Positions 1-9,135 of a stretch of 64,000 nucleotides of DNA are shown in pieces. The translations under genes and the position numbers were made by a program. Numbering within the stretch: position 1 is the first letter of the stretch; each line of letters opens with the position of its first letter. The notes beneath the pieces were generated by a model. That model was not told the DNA's origin, did no database searches, and worked only from the letters and a program-made list of their open reading frames with translations. This DNA is from Chengkuizengella sp. SCS-71B. GTDB lineage: Bacteria; Bacillota; Bacilli; Paenibacillales; KCTC-33759. The stretch covers positions 2,898,501 through 2,962,500 of the forward strand of contig NZ_JAZHSH010000001.1 of NCBI RefSeq assembly GCF_040100845.1. Reading direction: 5' to 3'.

Positions 1-1992
1 TTTATAGGCAAACTTCAAAAACCTCTCAAACTCAATAATTACTTTATCATTTGTTTTTCTTCTAAATGTCCTATTCATCAGTTTTTTAAAGAACAGCCTA
101 ACCACATTGAATTTGACCACTATTAGAAAGAGAAGAATGATGAAAAACACGGATAAACCTATAGCATACAACCCAAATTCATTTACCTTAAATCCCTCTT
201 CTGAAACTTGATTATTTTCTGGTTTAGTGTCTATATTAGAATTTGTTACTAAGTTCTCATCTGATAAGAAAACCTCTGGCATTCTAAAACCTGCTGTTGG
301 TTCAAAAGGTATCCAACCATATCCATCAAAATATACTTCAACCCAAGAATGCGCATTGGAATTAAGAACAGTATAGGTTAATTTAAAGTCGTCTAAATTT
401 TGTTGTCTAAGCTGATTCATAATAAAGGAATCAACTTCCTCTGAATCATCTTCACCTGGTGTATATCCTTTTACCCAACGTGCAGGTATACCCAGTGATC
501 GTGTCATGACAACCATTGCAGTTGAATAATAATCACAATAACCCTCTTGGATTTCAAAAAGAAAACGATCAACAAAATCCTCACTTTGTCCTTTTGTCAA
601 ATCTGGCTTGTTGTTGTAGGGATATCTTTCAGAGAGATAAGTCTCAATTTTTTTTACTTTATCATAATCATTATTTTCATCAACGGTAATTTGTAACGCT
701 AAATCTTTAACCCTTTCTGGTAAAGTATCCGGTAATTGAATATATTCATTCATTACAACTTCTGATCTAATCAATGTAGCAGCTTCTTTTAATTTATTCG
801 GTTCAATCACAGGGACATCAGAAACAACCGTATAACTTTTCGGATATTCAATTCTAAACCAATATAAAGATTGTTGATAAGAATTCCACAAAACTCCATC
901 AGAAATGTTTTCAATTTGCTCGTCGTTAACGGACAAGAGTTTATTAATAGATCCTGCGCCAAACAAAACAGGATAAATTTCATTGTTTAGCATTCTAAAC
1001 CTTTGTTCTACTTCTTTTGTTTTTAATTTTGAAGTATTAAATTCCTCAGATAAGTTAATGTCTGAAGTGGATACAAGACTATTAACCTCACTTTCTAATT
1101 CATTGAGTTCCCAACCCATACCATTATAATGAGATCTTGTTTCACCTCTCCAATAACTTCTCTGACTGCTTTCAACTTCCATGACAGACGAATAATCAAA
1201 ATCAAATCCGTAACCTAACCTTTCATTATGGCGAGCATATCCAGAAATTGAATCAATACCAGATTCTAAAGTAGGTCCATCACCCTCACCTCTAGCAGTA
1301 GCTTGTGTTGCATTTTTCCAAGCAGTATAGGGATCCGTTAGTATGGGACCAAAATTAGGTGCCAAAGTACCTAAAATAATAGTTACCGAAACAAAGATAA
1401 AAATTGGAGTCACAAATGATTCAGGATAATCCATAATTTCAGACCAGCTTTTTGGGTGTTTTGATTTAAAATGATGATAATGATTAATAATTAATAGTAA
1501 TAGTCCACTAAAAATGATGAATGCTACTTGATCCCACATAGTATGAATTGTAAATGAATCTACTGAACAAAATACAATGATCGTAATCATGATCAACATA
1601 CCAATTCTTTTGAGATTATTTGCCCATAAAATTAAAATAAAATAGATTACAGCTACAGTAAGACTAAACCAAATATATGGATGAAGTTTGAGGACGTTTA
1701 TAAACAAAAATTGAAAGAAAGATGACAATATTCCATCTGTATGTTCTGTAGTTTGAATACCAAGTACGATAAAATGAATAGATAAGACTCCAACAACTTG
1801 CATTATGCGCTTATATAATCTCTTGTTCATCAATACTTCTGTAACAATGACTATCAGAAATGAGTAAGTTACGATAGTGTTTGTTTCATCCCACCAATAG
1901 ACCGAAAACCACTCAAGATATTGAAAAAGAAAAACGCCCCATAATATTAAATTTAATTTTTTAAAAAGTTGAGGATGTTTTAAGAATTTCAT
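1..1992 (-). CDS. TgpA-like transmembrane transglutaminase, 3' end outside window
   Basis: The reading frame starts at the ATG complementary to 1990-1992 and runs off the window without a stop, so the C-terminus is missing. The N-terminal part has several hydrophobic segments. A long extracytoplasmic part follows, with a transglutaminase-like core: the catalytic Cys lies in EGYCDYYSTAMVVMTR (around 505-555) and the His in NAHSWVEVYFDGYGW (around 315-355). Another membrane segment follows (FFIILLFLIVV). This is the TgpA/DUF3488 architecture. It starts 2 bases after the stop of the DUF58 gene and completes a MoxR-DUF58-transglutaminase operon. Such trios are common in Bacillales; their substrate is not established. 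The family assignment is firm, the cellular role is not. Confidence 0.88.
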   Translation of the reverse strand, partial: MKFLKHPQLFKKLNLILWGVFLFQYLEWFSVYWWDETNTIVTYSFLIVIVTEVLMNKRLYKRIMQVVGVLSIHFIVLGIQTTEHTDGILSSFFQFLFINVLKLHPYIWFSLTVAVIYFILILWANNLKRIGMLIMITIIVFCSVDSFTIHTMWDQVAFIIFSGLLLLIINHYHHFKSKHPKSWSEIMDYPESFVTPIFIFVSVTIILGTLAPNFGPILTDPYTAWKNATQATARGEGDGPTLESGIDSISGYARHNERLGYGFDFDYSSVMEVESSQRSYWRGETRSHYNGMGWELNELESEVNSLVSTSDINLSEEFNTSKLKTKEVEQRFRMLNNEIYPVLFGAGSINKLLSVNDEQIENISDGVLWNSYQQSLYWFRIEYPKSYTVVSDVPVIEPNKLKEAATLIRSEVVMNEYIQLPDTLPERVKDLALQITVDENNDYDKVKKIETYLSERYPYNNKPDLTKGQSEDFVDRFLFEIQEGYCDYYSTAMVVMTRSLGIPARWVKGYTPGEDDSEEVDSFIMNQLRQQNLDDFKLTYTVLNSNAHSWVEVYFDGYGWIPFEPTAGFRMPEVFLSDENLVTNSNIDTKPENNQVSEEGFKVNEFGLYAIGLSVFFIILLFLIVVKFNVVRLFFKKLMNRTFRRKTNDKVIIEFERFLKFAYK

Positions 1993-1994
1993 AA

Positions 1995-3242
1995 TTATGT
2001 CTCACCCCCTATTTTGCTTGGAAGATCCTCTAAATGTTTTATTTCTAAACTATAAAACCCTTTAGATTGAATCGTTTTAAACCAAGGGATGCTTGACTCA
2101 GAATAAAATGGATCAGTAACACAGACATAACAACTGTTCATATCTGAATGTTTTATCCAATTTAATGTTTGAATGATGTCATTATTCTTTCTAGGGCTAA
2201 TAAGAAGACACAAGGTGCCTTCAGAGAAGAAACGTTTATGTTTTTTCATCATTTCTAGTAAACTGTAATTCCCTTCTGGCTCTACTTCTATTAAATGGTT
2301 TAGTATATTTTCGAAGTGGGCTTGTCCTTGTGCTGGTTCAAAGTAGGCAGGGTTGCTTCCAAAAGAAATATACCCTTGAGCCATTTGTTGATGTTTAATG
2401 CCATATTTCAAGAACGAAGCCGCAACGGATACTGCCGTTTCAAAATGTTTCGAATCATCATAAACCCCTTGATCACAGTCTAGTATAATCATCATTCGTG
2501 GAAGTGATTCTCGCTCAAAGTCTTTGGATTTTAATGCACCTGTTCTAGCAGTGGCATTCCAATGTATTCTTGAAATTCGATCCCCATATACATAATCTCT
2601 CACTCCATTAATTTGAGAAGTACCTCTAGATGATAAAGTAATCATGGAGGAATTTTGAGTGCCTTTCAAAACATCATCTATGAATTGCCAACGAGGCAGT
2701 TCAATAATTTTGGGAAGCACTTTAAAGGAAAGGCTCATTTTTATTTGTCCTTGATGTTCTATAATTCCAAAAATATCCTCTGTAGAACATGTCGTGTTAG
2801 AAAAATGATAAAAACCTCTTTTTAAAGAAGGAATAACATATTGTAATTCTCCTTTTCTTTTCCAATCTGGAATAATTGTAGATTCATAAACAGAGCTTTC
2901 TCCATTTTTTCTAACTAATTGATCTCTAATTATGACATAGGGAATGGGCCAAAAACCTGGAAAATCAAAATTTAATTGAACATGAATTGAACTGCCTCCA
3001 GGTATATTTACTCCTTTTTGGTTCATTAAATTTCTATTACCCTTCACATATTTGATTCCGCTCCATTTTCCCGAAAGAATATATGCTCCTAAAATAACAA
3101 CAATAATAAAAATCATATAGGCTAATTTACCGCCTTGAAATATTACAAATAATAAACTACAAAACATGATCGTATAAATGATCCAATATCTTAACTTTTG
3201 ATTAGGAGATATCGCTGCATACTTAGACGAATAATTTGCCAT
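1995..3242 (-). CDS. DUF58 domain protein
   Basis: A 415-residue protein with two hydrophobic segments near residues 18-60, then a beta-rich extracytoplasmic part and a DUF58 domain. The DUF58 signature is visible as GVRDYVYGDRISRIHWNATAR near residues 213-233, followed by a von Willebrand-like stretch beginning with MMIILDCDQGVYDD. The gene lies 5 bases after the MoxR ATPase gene and 2 bases before the transglutaminase gene, so the three are very probably co-transcribed and translationally coupled. DUF58 proteins typically accompany MoxR AAA+ ATPases. The exact biochemical role is unknown. Confidence 0.9.
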   Translation of the reverse strand: MANYSSKYAAISPNQKLRYWIIYTIMFCSLLFVIFQGGKLAYMIFIIVVILGAYILSGKWSGIKYVKGNRNLMNQKGVNIPGGSSIHVQLNFDFPGFWPIPYVIIRDQLVRKNGESSVYESTIIPDWKRKGELQYVIPSLKRGFYHFSNTTCSTEDIFGIIEHQGQIKMSLSFKVLPKIIELPRWQFIDDVLKGTQNSSMITLSSRGTSQINGVRDYVYGDRISRIHWNATARTGALKSKDFERESLPRMMIILDCDQGVYDDSKHFETAVSVAASFLKYGIKHQQMAQGYISFGSNPAYFEPAQGQAHFENILNHLIEVEPEGNYSLLEMMKKHKRFFSEGTLCLLISPRKNNDIIQTLNWIKHSDMNSCYVCVTDPFYSESSIPWFKTIQSKGFYSLEIKHLEDLPSKIGGET

Positions 3243-3247
3243 AATGA

Positions 3248-4210
3248 TTACTCCATTCGTAATTTAACGGGTACGGTAACTTGTTCCATAATAGTTTCCA
3301 GTACGGTTTCAACCGTATTTCCTTCCATACGTTCATCAGATTGCAGTATCATTCTATGGTTTAATACGTATGGTGTTAATTGTTTTATATCATCTGGTAT
3401 TACATAATCTCTTTCTTTTAGAAAAGCCAACGCTTTTGCTGCATGAATTAAAGCTAGTGTAGCTCTAGGACTTGCCCCTAATAAGATTGATTTGTGTTGA
3501 CGTGTATTTCTTGCAATTGCAATGGCATATTGAGACACAGCTTGATCAATATGAACATGTTTTACCTTCTCTTGTATGTTTAAAATCGTTTCCATGTCAG
3601 TGACTGGCTTTAAATCTAACAATGGATTGTTTCGACTATATGCATTTACCATGTTCAACTCAGTTGCTTCATCTGGATATCCCAGGCTAAACTTCATCAT
3701 AAAACGATCTAACTGTGCTTCAGGAAGCAGATATGTACCTGCAAAATCTATTGGATTTTGTGTAGCTAGCATCATAAACGGCTTCGGTAATTCGTGGCTG
3801 ACACCATCTACAGTCACACTCTTTTCCTCCATTGCTTCTAGTAATGCGGCTTGTGTTTTAGTAGTTGCTCTATTGATTTCATCAATGAGCAAAATATTTG
3901 TTAAAACAGGACCAGGACGAAAAACAAATGAATCATCTTTTGGGTGATAAATGGAAACGCCTGTAATATCTGTTGGCAATAAATCTGGGTTACACTGAAT
4001 GCGATGGAACTGGCCATCAATTGACTTTGCTAATGATTTAATTAATACGGTTTTACCTGTACCTGGGACATCCTCAAGCAATACATGTCCTTCAGCTAAT
4101 AACACAGTGAGTAAAAGTTCAATTTCTTCTGATTTACCCAAAATACAAGTTTCCAAATTTCCTTTCAACAATTTAGCAACAGCAAATTCTTCTTTCGTAA
4201 ACGCTTCCAT
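3248..4210 (-). CDS. MoxR-family AAA+ ATPase
   Basis: The 320-residue start at 4210 (MEAFTKEEF) is chosen because a strong GAGGAGG ribosome binding site precedes it. A longer frame to 4366 has no such site and adds an unconserved N-terminus. Walker A is LEDVPGTGKTVLIKSLAKS, Walker B is ILLIDEINRA, and the sensor/arginine-finger region includes LATQNPIDFAGTYLLPEAQLD. These are typical of MoxR ATPases, which act as chaperone-like remodelling factors. It is first gene of the MoxR-DUF58-transglutaminase operon. Confidence 0.93.
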   Translation of the reverse strand: MEAFTKEEFAVAKLLKGNLETCILGKSEEIELLLTVLLAEGHVLLEDVPGTGKTVLIKSLAKSIDGQFHRIQCNPDLLPTDITGVSIYHPKDDSFVFRPGPVLTNILLIDEINRATTKTQAALLEAMEEKSVTVDGVSHELPKPFMMLATQNPIDFAGTYLLPEAQLDRFMMKFSLGYPDEATELNMVNAYSRNNPLLDLKPVTDMETILNIQEKVKHVHIDQAVSQYAIAIARNTRQHKSILLGASPRATLALIHAAKALAFLKERDYVIPDDIKQLTPYVLNHRMILQSDERMEGNTVETVLETIMEQVTVPVKLRME

Positions 4211-4410
4211 TCCAATTTCCTCCTCTTGTCTATATTCTTCTATTTTACATGAATATTCCGTGTTTTTGTACAGTGTATTTTTCAGAATTAATTTGTATAT
4301 ATCCATTAAAATTATCGATTCTAGCTGGTTTTTTGGAAGAAAAGCTTTACATAATACTTTGAACAAATCATTATGTTGCTTTTACGGTTAGGAAAAAATG
4401 TCCTCTTCAC

Positions 4411-4461
4411 GAAAATAACCCGCTTCCCTTTTTTTGTAAAGTTCAAACCAGGAAGCAGGTT
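4411..4461 (-). terminator. Terminator-like hairpin downstream of spoVAE
   Basis: On the minus strand AACCTGCTTCC (4461-4451) pairs with GGAAGCGGGTT (4427-4417) with one G-U wobble. The stem is followed by TATTTTC. The loop is long, about 23 bases, and T-rich. It sits just downstream of the last spoVA gene and ahead of the MoxR gene. Confidence 0.6.
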
Positions 4462-4482
4462 CTGTATTATCCAATTATGAAG

Positions 4483-4836
4483 TTATCCTTTTGGTTTAAA
4501 CACCAATGCAGCAAGAAATGAGAATATAATAGCCGCCGAGACACCAGCACTTGTTACCTCAAAAATCCCTGTTATGACACCTATATAACCATCTCTTTCT
4601 AACTCAGCTAATGCCCCGTGTACAAGTGCATTCCCAAAGCTTGTAATCGGTACAGTAGCACCTGCTCCTGCAAAATCCTCAAAAGGTTCATACCAGCCAA
4701 TACCATCAAGTACTGCACCTGCTACAACAAGTGTACTCATCGTGTGAGCTGGGGTCATTCTTCCTACATCCAATAAAAATTGTCCGATTACACAGACTCC
4801 GCCTCCAACTACAAATGCCCAAAAATATTGTATCAA
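4483..4836 (-). CDS. spoVAE: Stage V sporulation protein AE (SpoVAE/SpoVAEb)
   Basis: A 117-residue integral membrane protein of the SpoVA family. The start is TTG at 4836, preceded by GAGGTGATGAA. Hydrophobic segments and the motif VPITSFGNALVHGALAELE resemble the related motif of SpoVAC. SpoVA proteins form the inner spore-membrane channel for dipicolinic acid uptake during sporulation and release during germination. It is the last gene of the DUF421-spoVAC-spoVAD-spoVAE operon, 9 bases after spoVAD. Gene order and the DUF421/DUF1657 neighbours resemble the mobile spoVA-2mob type operon more than the chromosomal spoVA operon, which carries spoVAA and spoVAB. Confidence 0.93.
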   Translation of the reverse strand: MIQYFWAFVVGGGVCVIGQFLLDVGRMTPAHTMSTLVVAGAVLDGIGWYEPFEDFAGAGATVPITSFGNALVHGALAELERDGYIGVITGIFEVTSAGVSAAIIFSFLAALVFKPKG

Positions 4837-4845
4837 TTCATCACC

Positions 4846-5853
4846 TCATTCACTTTCTATGCTTACTGCATGTGCAATGCAAGGAATACTCTCACCTTGC
4901 TGATATGATATAGGGGAGTGTAATGCCCCTGTTGCAACAACGAGTATTCGATTCAGTTCTCCATTACGTAATTTTTTCATTAAATGACCATATGTAACTA
5001 CTGCAGAACATCCACATCCACTTCCACCTGCAATAATTAAATAAGAATCAAGTTCGTAAATCATTAGTCCACAATCTTTAAATTCCGTTTGATCTATCGG
5101 AATTTTATGCTTGTGAAACAAATCTGTAGCAATTTGATGACCAACTTTTGCTAAGTCTCCTGTCACAATTAAATCATAATGATCAGGTGTAATTTGAAAA
5201 TCTCTTAAGTGAGCCTCAATCGTATCCACTGCCGCTGGTGCCATAGCTACTCCCATATTAAAGGGGTCTGTAATCCCCATATCCACCACTTTTCCAATCG
5301 TGGCGCCAGTAACTCTAGGTCCATTCCCTTCTTTAGCAATGATAGAAGCTCCGGCACCAGTAACTGTATATTGTGCTGTTGGAGGTTTTTGTGAACCGTA
5401 TTCTGTAGGATATCTAAACTGTTTTTCCACAGAACTGTTATGGCTGCAAGCACCACAGGCCACATGATTTGCAGCTCCAGAATTAACCAGTAAAGAAGAT
5501 AACGATAAACTTACCATTGAAGTTGAACATGCACCAAATACTCCCAAATAAGGTACAGCTAAAGTTCTAGCTGTAAAGCTGTTACTAATGATTTGATTCA
5601 TAAGATCCCCTCCTAAATAGAAGTCGATCCCATCTGAAGTAAGGTTTGCTTTTTTAATTGCCAACTTCACAGTCTCTTCCATGAATTTTTGCTCTGCTTG
5701 TTCCCAGCTATCTTGACCTATCCAGTTATCCTCATGAATAATATCAAAATCATTCACAAGAGGTCCCTTTCCTTCTTCAGGTCCTACTATTGTGGCTGTT
5801 GAGATAATAACAGGTTTATTTTCAAACTTCCAGCTTTGATGCCCTTGCAACAT
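4846..5853 (-). CDS. spoVAD: Stage V sporulation protein AD
   Basis: A 335-residue soluble protein with the thiolase-like fold known for SpoVAD. Visible features include GACSTSMVSLSLSSLLV and HVACGACSHNSSVEKQFRYP, and the Gly/Cys-rich GGSGCGCSAVVTYG towards the C-terminus. SpoVAD binds dipicolinic acid and is required for its uptake into the forespore. It starts 2 bases after the spoVAC stop. Length and motifs match the family, and no key feature is missing. Confidence 0.95.
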   Translation of the reverse strand: MLQGHQSWKFENKPVIISTATIVGPEEGKGPLVNDFDIIHEDNWIGQDSWEQAEQKFMEETVKLAIKKANLTSDGIDFYLGGDLMNQIISNSFTARTLAVPYLGVFGACSTSMVSLSLSSLLVNSGAANHVACGACSHNSSVEKQFRYPTEYGSQKPPTAQYTVTGAGASIIAKEGNGPRVTGATIGKVVDMGITDPFNMGVAMAPAAVDTIEAHLRDFQITPDHYDLIVTGDLAKVGHQIATDLFHKHKIPIDQTEFKDCGLMIYELDSYLIIAGGSGCGCSAVVTYGHLMKKLRNGELNRILVVATGALHSPISYQQGESIPCIAHAVSIESE

Positions 5854-5855
5854 AA

Positions 5856-6332
5856 TTAAGCTCCTCCGGTTCCTATAAAGATGTGAATAATCCCAATAAT
5901 AAAGGCTGCAACAACACCAAATACAATAACAGAACCAGCAAGTTTAAACATATTACCACCGACGCCAAGCACATAACCTTCACTACGGTGTTCTAAAGCT
6001 GCAGAGCACATGGAATTCGCAAATCCTGTAACAGGTACGGCTGATCCTGCTCCTGCCCATTGTGCAAATTTATCATATACACCTAAGCTGGTTAAAATGA
6101 TGGAAATGAGTATTAATATTGCAACCGTTGGGTCACCCGCTTTGTCTTCTTCAAAATGTAACCAATGTACCATTGCGTCTTGAATACCTTGTCCGATCAA
6201 ACAAATGGTACCTCCAGCAAAAAATGCACGTATCGAATTTTTAATTACAGGTCTTTGAGGTTCCCTCTCCTTTGCAAATGATTGATATTGCTGCTGTACA
6301 GGAGTTAACGTTTTTTTCTTTTTATTCGCCAT
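5856..6332 (-). CDS. spoVAC: Stage V sporulation protein AC
   Basis: A 158-residue membrane protein with a basic N-terminus (MANKKKKTLTPVQQQYQ) and several transmembrane segments. The family motif AVPVTGFANSMCSAALEHRSEG is visible (positions near 5990-6050). In B. subtilis SpoVAC forms a mechanosensitive channel in the spore inner membrane. It follows the DUF421 gene by 12 bases and precedes spoVAD by 2, so all four genes belong to one operon. Confidence 0.95.
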   Translation of the reverse strand: MANKKKKTLTPVQQQYQSFAKEREPQRPVIKNSIRAFFAGGTICLIGQGIQDAMVHWLHFEEDKAGDPTVAILILISIILTSLGVYDKFAQWAGAGSAVPVTGFANSMCSAALEHRSEGYVLGVGGNMFKLAGSVIVFGVVAAFIIGIIHIFIGTGGA

Positions 6333-6344
6333 AAAAACATCTCC

Positions 6345-7205
6345 TTATTTTAAAAGTGGTGTTAATCTAGATATCAATTTGTTTAACTTCATTAAATTAG
6401 TTTCATACATTTTTTTTGCATCTTCATTTTCTGTAGATAAACTGAATAGTTCAATATCTGCTGCACATTTTTTCAATGTTGACAATAAAATAGCCTTTTG
6501 TTGAGGTTGTGCAACTTGAAGCTGGTCATTATATAAATCAACATAGAGTTCACCATAATTATCTACTTGAGCTAAAAATACATTTTCTATAGTAACTCCT
6601 AGTTTTTCTAATTCCGTATGTAACCATTCACGATTTAATCCGATGGATGCCAATGGCTCATTGATCACATTTCCATCCATGATAACTGTTTGAGATTCTT
6701 GTTCATTCGGTAATTTCAACCCAAGATGTTGAGGTGTAATAGGTTGATTTTCTTTCTTTAATAAAACAGAAAGATCTCCGGAAGTTTCCAATACTGCAAA
6801 TTCTACATCTGCTACATTAAAAGCGTTTTTCTTTCTCAATTGAGACAACAAATCATCCGTATTATATTTGACCTTGTGCATATTATCTTCCAATATTTTA
6901 CCATCCTTAATTAATGTAGTTCCTTTTCCTTCCATCAAATCCCGAATTTTTTTACTTTTTAATAACAATTTCTCAATAAAGAATGCAACTAAAGCCCAAA
7001 CAGTTAATGCTATTAATCCAGTACCCCAATTCAAGAAATCTATGGAACTAAATCCAGCCAAGCTCCCAATGGTAATACCGACAATATATTGAAAATAATT
7101 CAATTCTGAAATTTGTCTGTTGCCAAGCAATAAACGAGTTAACAAAAACATTACGATAATCGCCGCTAAAGACTTCCAAACAATTTGAATCCATTCAGGT
7201 AGCAA
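6345..7205 (-). CDS. DUF421 (YetF-like) membrane protein with C-terminal DUF1657-like domain
   Basis: A 286-residue protein starting at TTG 7205 behind GGAAGGAG. Residues 1-80 contain membrane segments, and the middle part resembles the DUF421/YetF soluble domain (VMDGNVINEPLASIGLNREW). The last 50 residues, with LSTLKKCAADIELFSLSTEN, resemble the separate DUF1657 protein encoded divergently at 7394 (ACLASLKSAQASLEQFALST-like pattern). DUF421 and DUF1657 genes are regular companions of mobile spoVA operons. The fusion is inferred by eye from the repeated pattern. It heads the operon with spoVAC, spoVAD and spoVAE. Confidence 0.85.
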   Translation of the reverse strand: MLPEWIQIVWKSLAAIIVMFLLTRLLLGNRQISELNYFQYIVGITIGSLAGFSSIDFLNWGTGLIALTVWALVAFFIEKLLLKSKKIRDLMEGKGTTLIKDGKILEDNMHKVKYNTDDLLSQLRKKNAFNVADVEFAVLETSGDLSVLLKKENQPITPQHLGLKLPNEQESQTVIMDGNVINEPLASIGLNREWLHTELEKLGVTIENVFLAQVDNYGELYVDLYNDQLQVAQPQQKAILLSTLKKCAADIELFSLSTENEDAKKMYETNLMKLNKLISRLTPLLK

Positions 7206-7393
7206 AATGATTCACTCCTTCCCTTAATTAATATTCATTATCTGCAATGTTTCCTTATGTTATGAATCACAATATTTTTCCAATTAGAAAATCATGAATA
7301 GGGTAAAATACAATAAGTATGAAATTGTAAAATGTCAATACGAAAACAGATGACTTTTTCCTACACAAAATTAAAAATACGAGGTGTATAAAT

Positions 7394-7600
7394 ATGACTG
7401 TAGCATCTGATGTAAAAACATGTTTAGCTTCATTGAAAAGTGCACAAGCAAGCCTTGAACAATTTGCATTAAGTACTCAAAATCAAGCCGCAAAAACTTT
7501 ATTTGAAAATTGTGCCCAAACTACTCAACAAGTAGTGGACCAAATAGGAACACGAGTTCAGCAGTTAGAAAATGAAGAACCACAGTATAAAGGACTATAA
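7394..7600 (+). CDS. DUF1657 domain protein
   Basis: A 68-residue helical protein (MTVASDVKTCLASLKSAQAS) of the DUF1657 family, encoded divergently from the DUF421-spoVA operon. The ATG is preceded by a GAGGTG ribosome binding site. DUF1657 proteins are found next to mobile spoVA operons, and their function is unknown. The pattern SLEQFALSTQNQAAKTLFEN matches the C-terminal end of the neighbouring DUF421 protein. Confidence 0.9.
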   Translation: MTVASDVKTCLASLKSAQASLEQFALSTQNQAAKTLFENCAQTTQQVVDQIGTRVQQLENEEPQYKGL

Positions 7601-7694
7601 TATCTTGAAATTTAGTATTGCACATATGTTGCATCAATTATAAAATGGTATTAAATAGAAAAAAGTTCTGATTAAACGATTTGGAGTGATTCAA

Positions 7695-7889
7695 ATGTTA
7701 CTTTGGATACTAACTTTTATAGTACTTTTTTCTTTCTTCATTACAGCTATTGTTATGTCTTTAAAAGAAGACAGAAAAAAAGCCAATCAACCACATATAA
7801 AAACTGGCAAACAAGATAATAGTGAAGAAAATTTCCGAAATTCATCGTACATCAAAGGAACTGATTATGGTTCTGGTAATATGAGTTAA
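7695..7889 (+). CDS. Small single-pass membrane protein
   Basis: A 64-residue product starting at the ATG at 7695, eight bases after TTGGAG. A GTG three codons earlier lies inside the ribosome binding site and is less likely. Residues 1-22 form one transmembrane helix (LLWILTFIVLFSFFITAIV). The rest is polar and rich in Asn, Lys and Ser. It lies between the DUF1657 gene and a terminator and may be co-transcribed with the former. No family is recognised. Confidence 0.65.
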   Translation: MLLWILTFIVLFSFFITAIVMSLKEDRKKANQPHIKTGKQDNSEENFRNSSYIKGTDYGSGNMS

Positions 7890-7910
7890 GAACCATGAAT
7901 ATAAGGCAAC

Positions 7911-7940
7911 AAAAAAACACCTTTAGTAGGTGTTTTTTTG
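7911..7940 (+). terminator. Intrinsic terminator
   Basis: A-rich arm and AACACC pair with GGTGTT around a short loop, followed by seven T. It closes the DUF1657 / small membrane protein unit. The A-tract on the left makes it possibly bidirectional, serving the ldh gene on the other strand too. Confidence 0.85.
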
Positions 7941-8062
7941 TAAAAAATCGGTGAATTTTCTGTCAATGGACCTTTTTGGGGATCTACGATCACATTTTTC
8001 ACTTCAAATGGAAATTCATTTTCTTCATTTTATAATCCCCTTGAAATTGTTCCCTTAAATGT

Positions 8063-9004
8063 TTATTTTTTCTCTAACTCGGCGTTGATTTTTTCAATTT
8101 GTTCCTTCATTTTTTGTGCTGAAAATTTGAAGTTTTGTTGCTCTTCTTCCGTTAGTGTTATAGGAACAACTTCTCTTATGCCTGATTGATCTACAATACA
8201 AGGAACACCAATATATACATCTGAAACCCCTTGATAATCTTCAATATATGTAGACACATTCAGAACTGCACTTTCGTCCCGCAAAATTGCTGTACAAATC
8301 CGATCCAAGGCTAATGCTATAGCATAATAAGTAGAACCTTTTGCCTGAATGATTTGATATGCTGCATCCCTAGTATTTTCAAAAATCTGCTTCTTATCTT
8401 CATCAGAAAGAGTTAATGGCATACCAGCAAAATTGGCTAGACTCCAAACTGGCACCTCTGAATCACCATGTTCACCAATAATTTTTGCATGTATACTTCG
8501 CGGATCAACATTCATTTTTTCACCAATTAAATATTTAAATCTTGAACTATCCAAAAGTGTTCCAGACCCAATTATTCGATTTTTAGGAAAACCAGACTTT
8601 TTCCAAGAGAAATAAGACATAATATCCACAGGATTTGAAGCAATTAATAAAATTCCATGGTGATTATACTTTATTACATTTTCAATAATGCTATCAAATA
8701 TCATTACATTCTTTTTTAATAAATCAAGTCTGGATTCTCCTTGCTTTTGAGCAGCGCCAGCAGCGATAATCACAATATCCGCTTCTGCACAATCCTCATA
8801 GTCTCCAGCCCACACCTTTGTCTTTCCAGTAAAAGGTATCCCATGATTCATATCCAAGGCATCACCTACAGCTTTTTGTTTATTATGATCAATCAACACA
8901 AGTTCCGTCATACGCTCACGAAGTAATAATGTATACGCTGTTGTAGAACCAACTGCTCCAACTCCTATGACAACAACACGTGTTTTTTTATCTGTTTGAT
9001 CCAT
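8063..9004 (-). CDS. ldh: L-lactate dehydrogenase
   Basis: Reduces pyruvate to L-lactate with NADH in fermentation. The Rossmann motif is VVVIGVGAVGSTTAYTLLL. The substrate loop GAAQKQGESRLDL has the Gln typical of lactate rather than malate dehydrogenase. The catalytic His lies in GEHGDSEVPVWSLANFAG. The start is placed at ATG 9004 (313 residues, normal family length). The open frame extends to a TTG at 9079, but that codon has no ribosome binding site and would add an atypical 25-residue extension. A GAGAGG lies 14 bases before ATG 9004. Confidence 0.93.
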   Translation of the reverse strand: MDQTDKKTRVVVIGVGAVGSTTAYTLLLRERMTELVLIDHNKQKAVGDALDMNHGIPFTGKTKVWAGDYEDCAEADIVIIAAGAAQKQGESRLDLLKKNVMIFDSIIENVIKYNHHGILLIASNPVDIMSYFSWKKSGFPKNRIIGSGTLLDSSRFKYLIGEKMNVDPRSIHAKIIGEHGDSEVPVWSLANFAGMPLTLSDEDKKQIFENTRDAAYQIIQAKGSTYYAIALALDRICTAILRDESAVLNVSTYIEDYQGVSDVYIGVPCIVDQSGIREVVPITLTEEEQQNFKFSAQKMKEQIEKINAELEKK

Positions 9005-9135
9005 ATTTTTTATAACATCCTCTCTAGATGGTACTTTTTGTATAAATGATTTATTTCTTATGTAAATTTCCCTTGCCAAATTCTGTTAGTGTGTGCAAAA
9101 ATTAATATAATATTCCTTGAAGGGGGGAGATGTGA

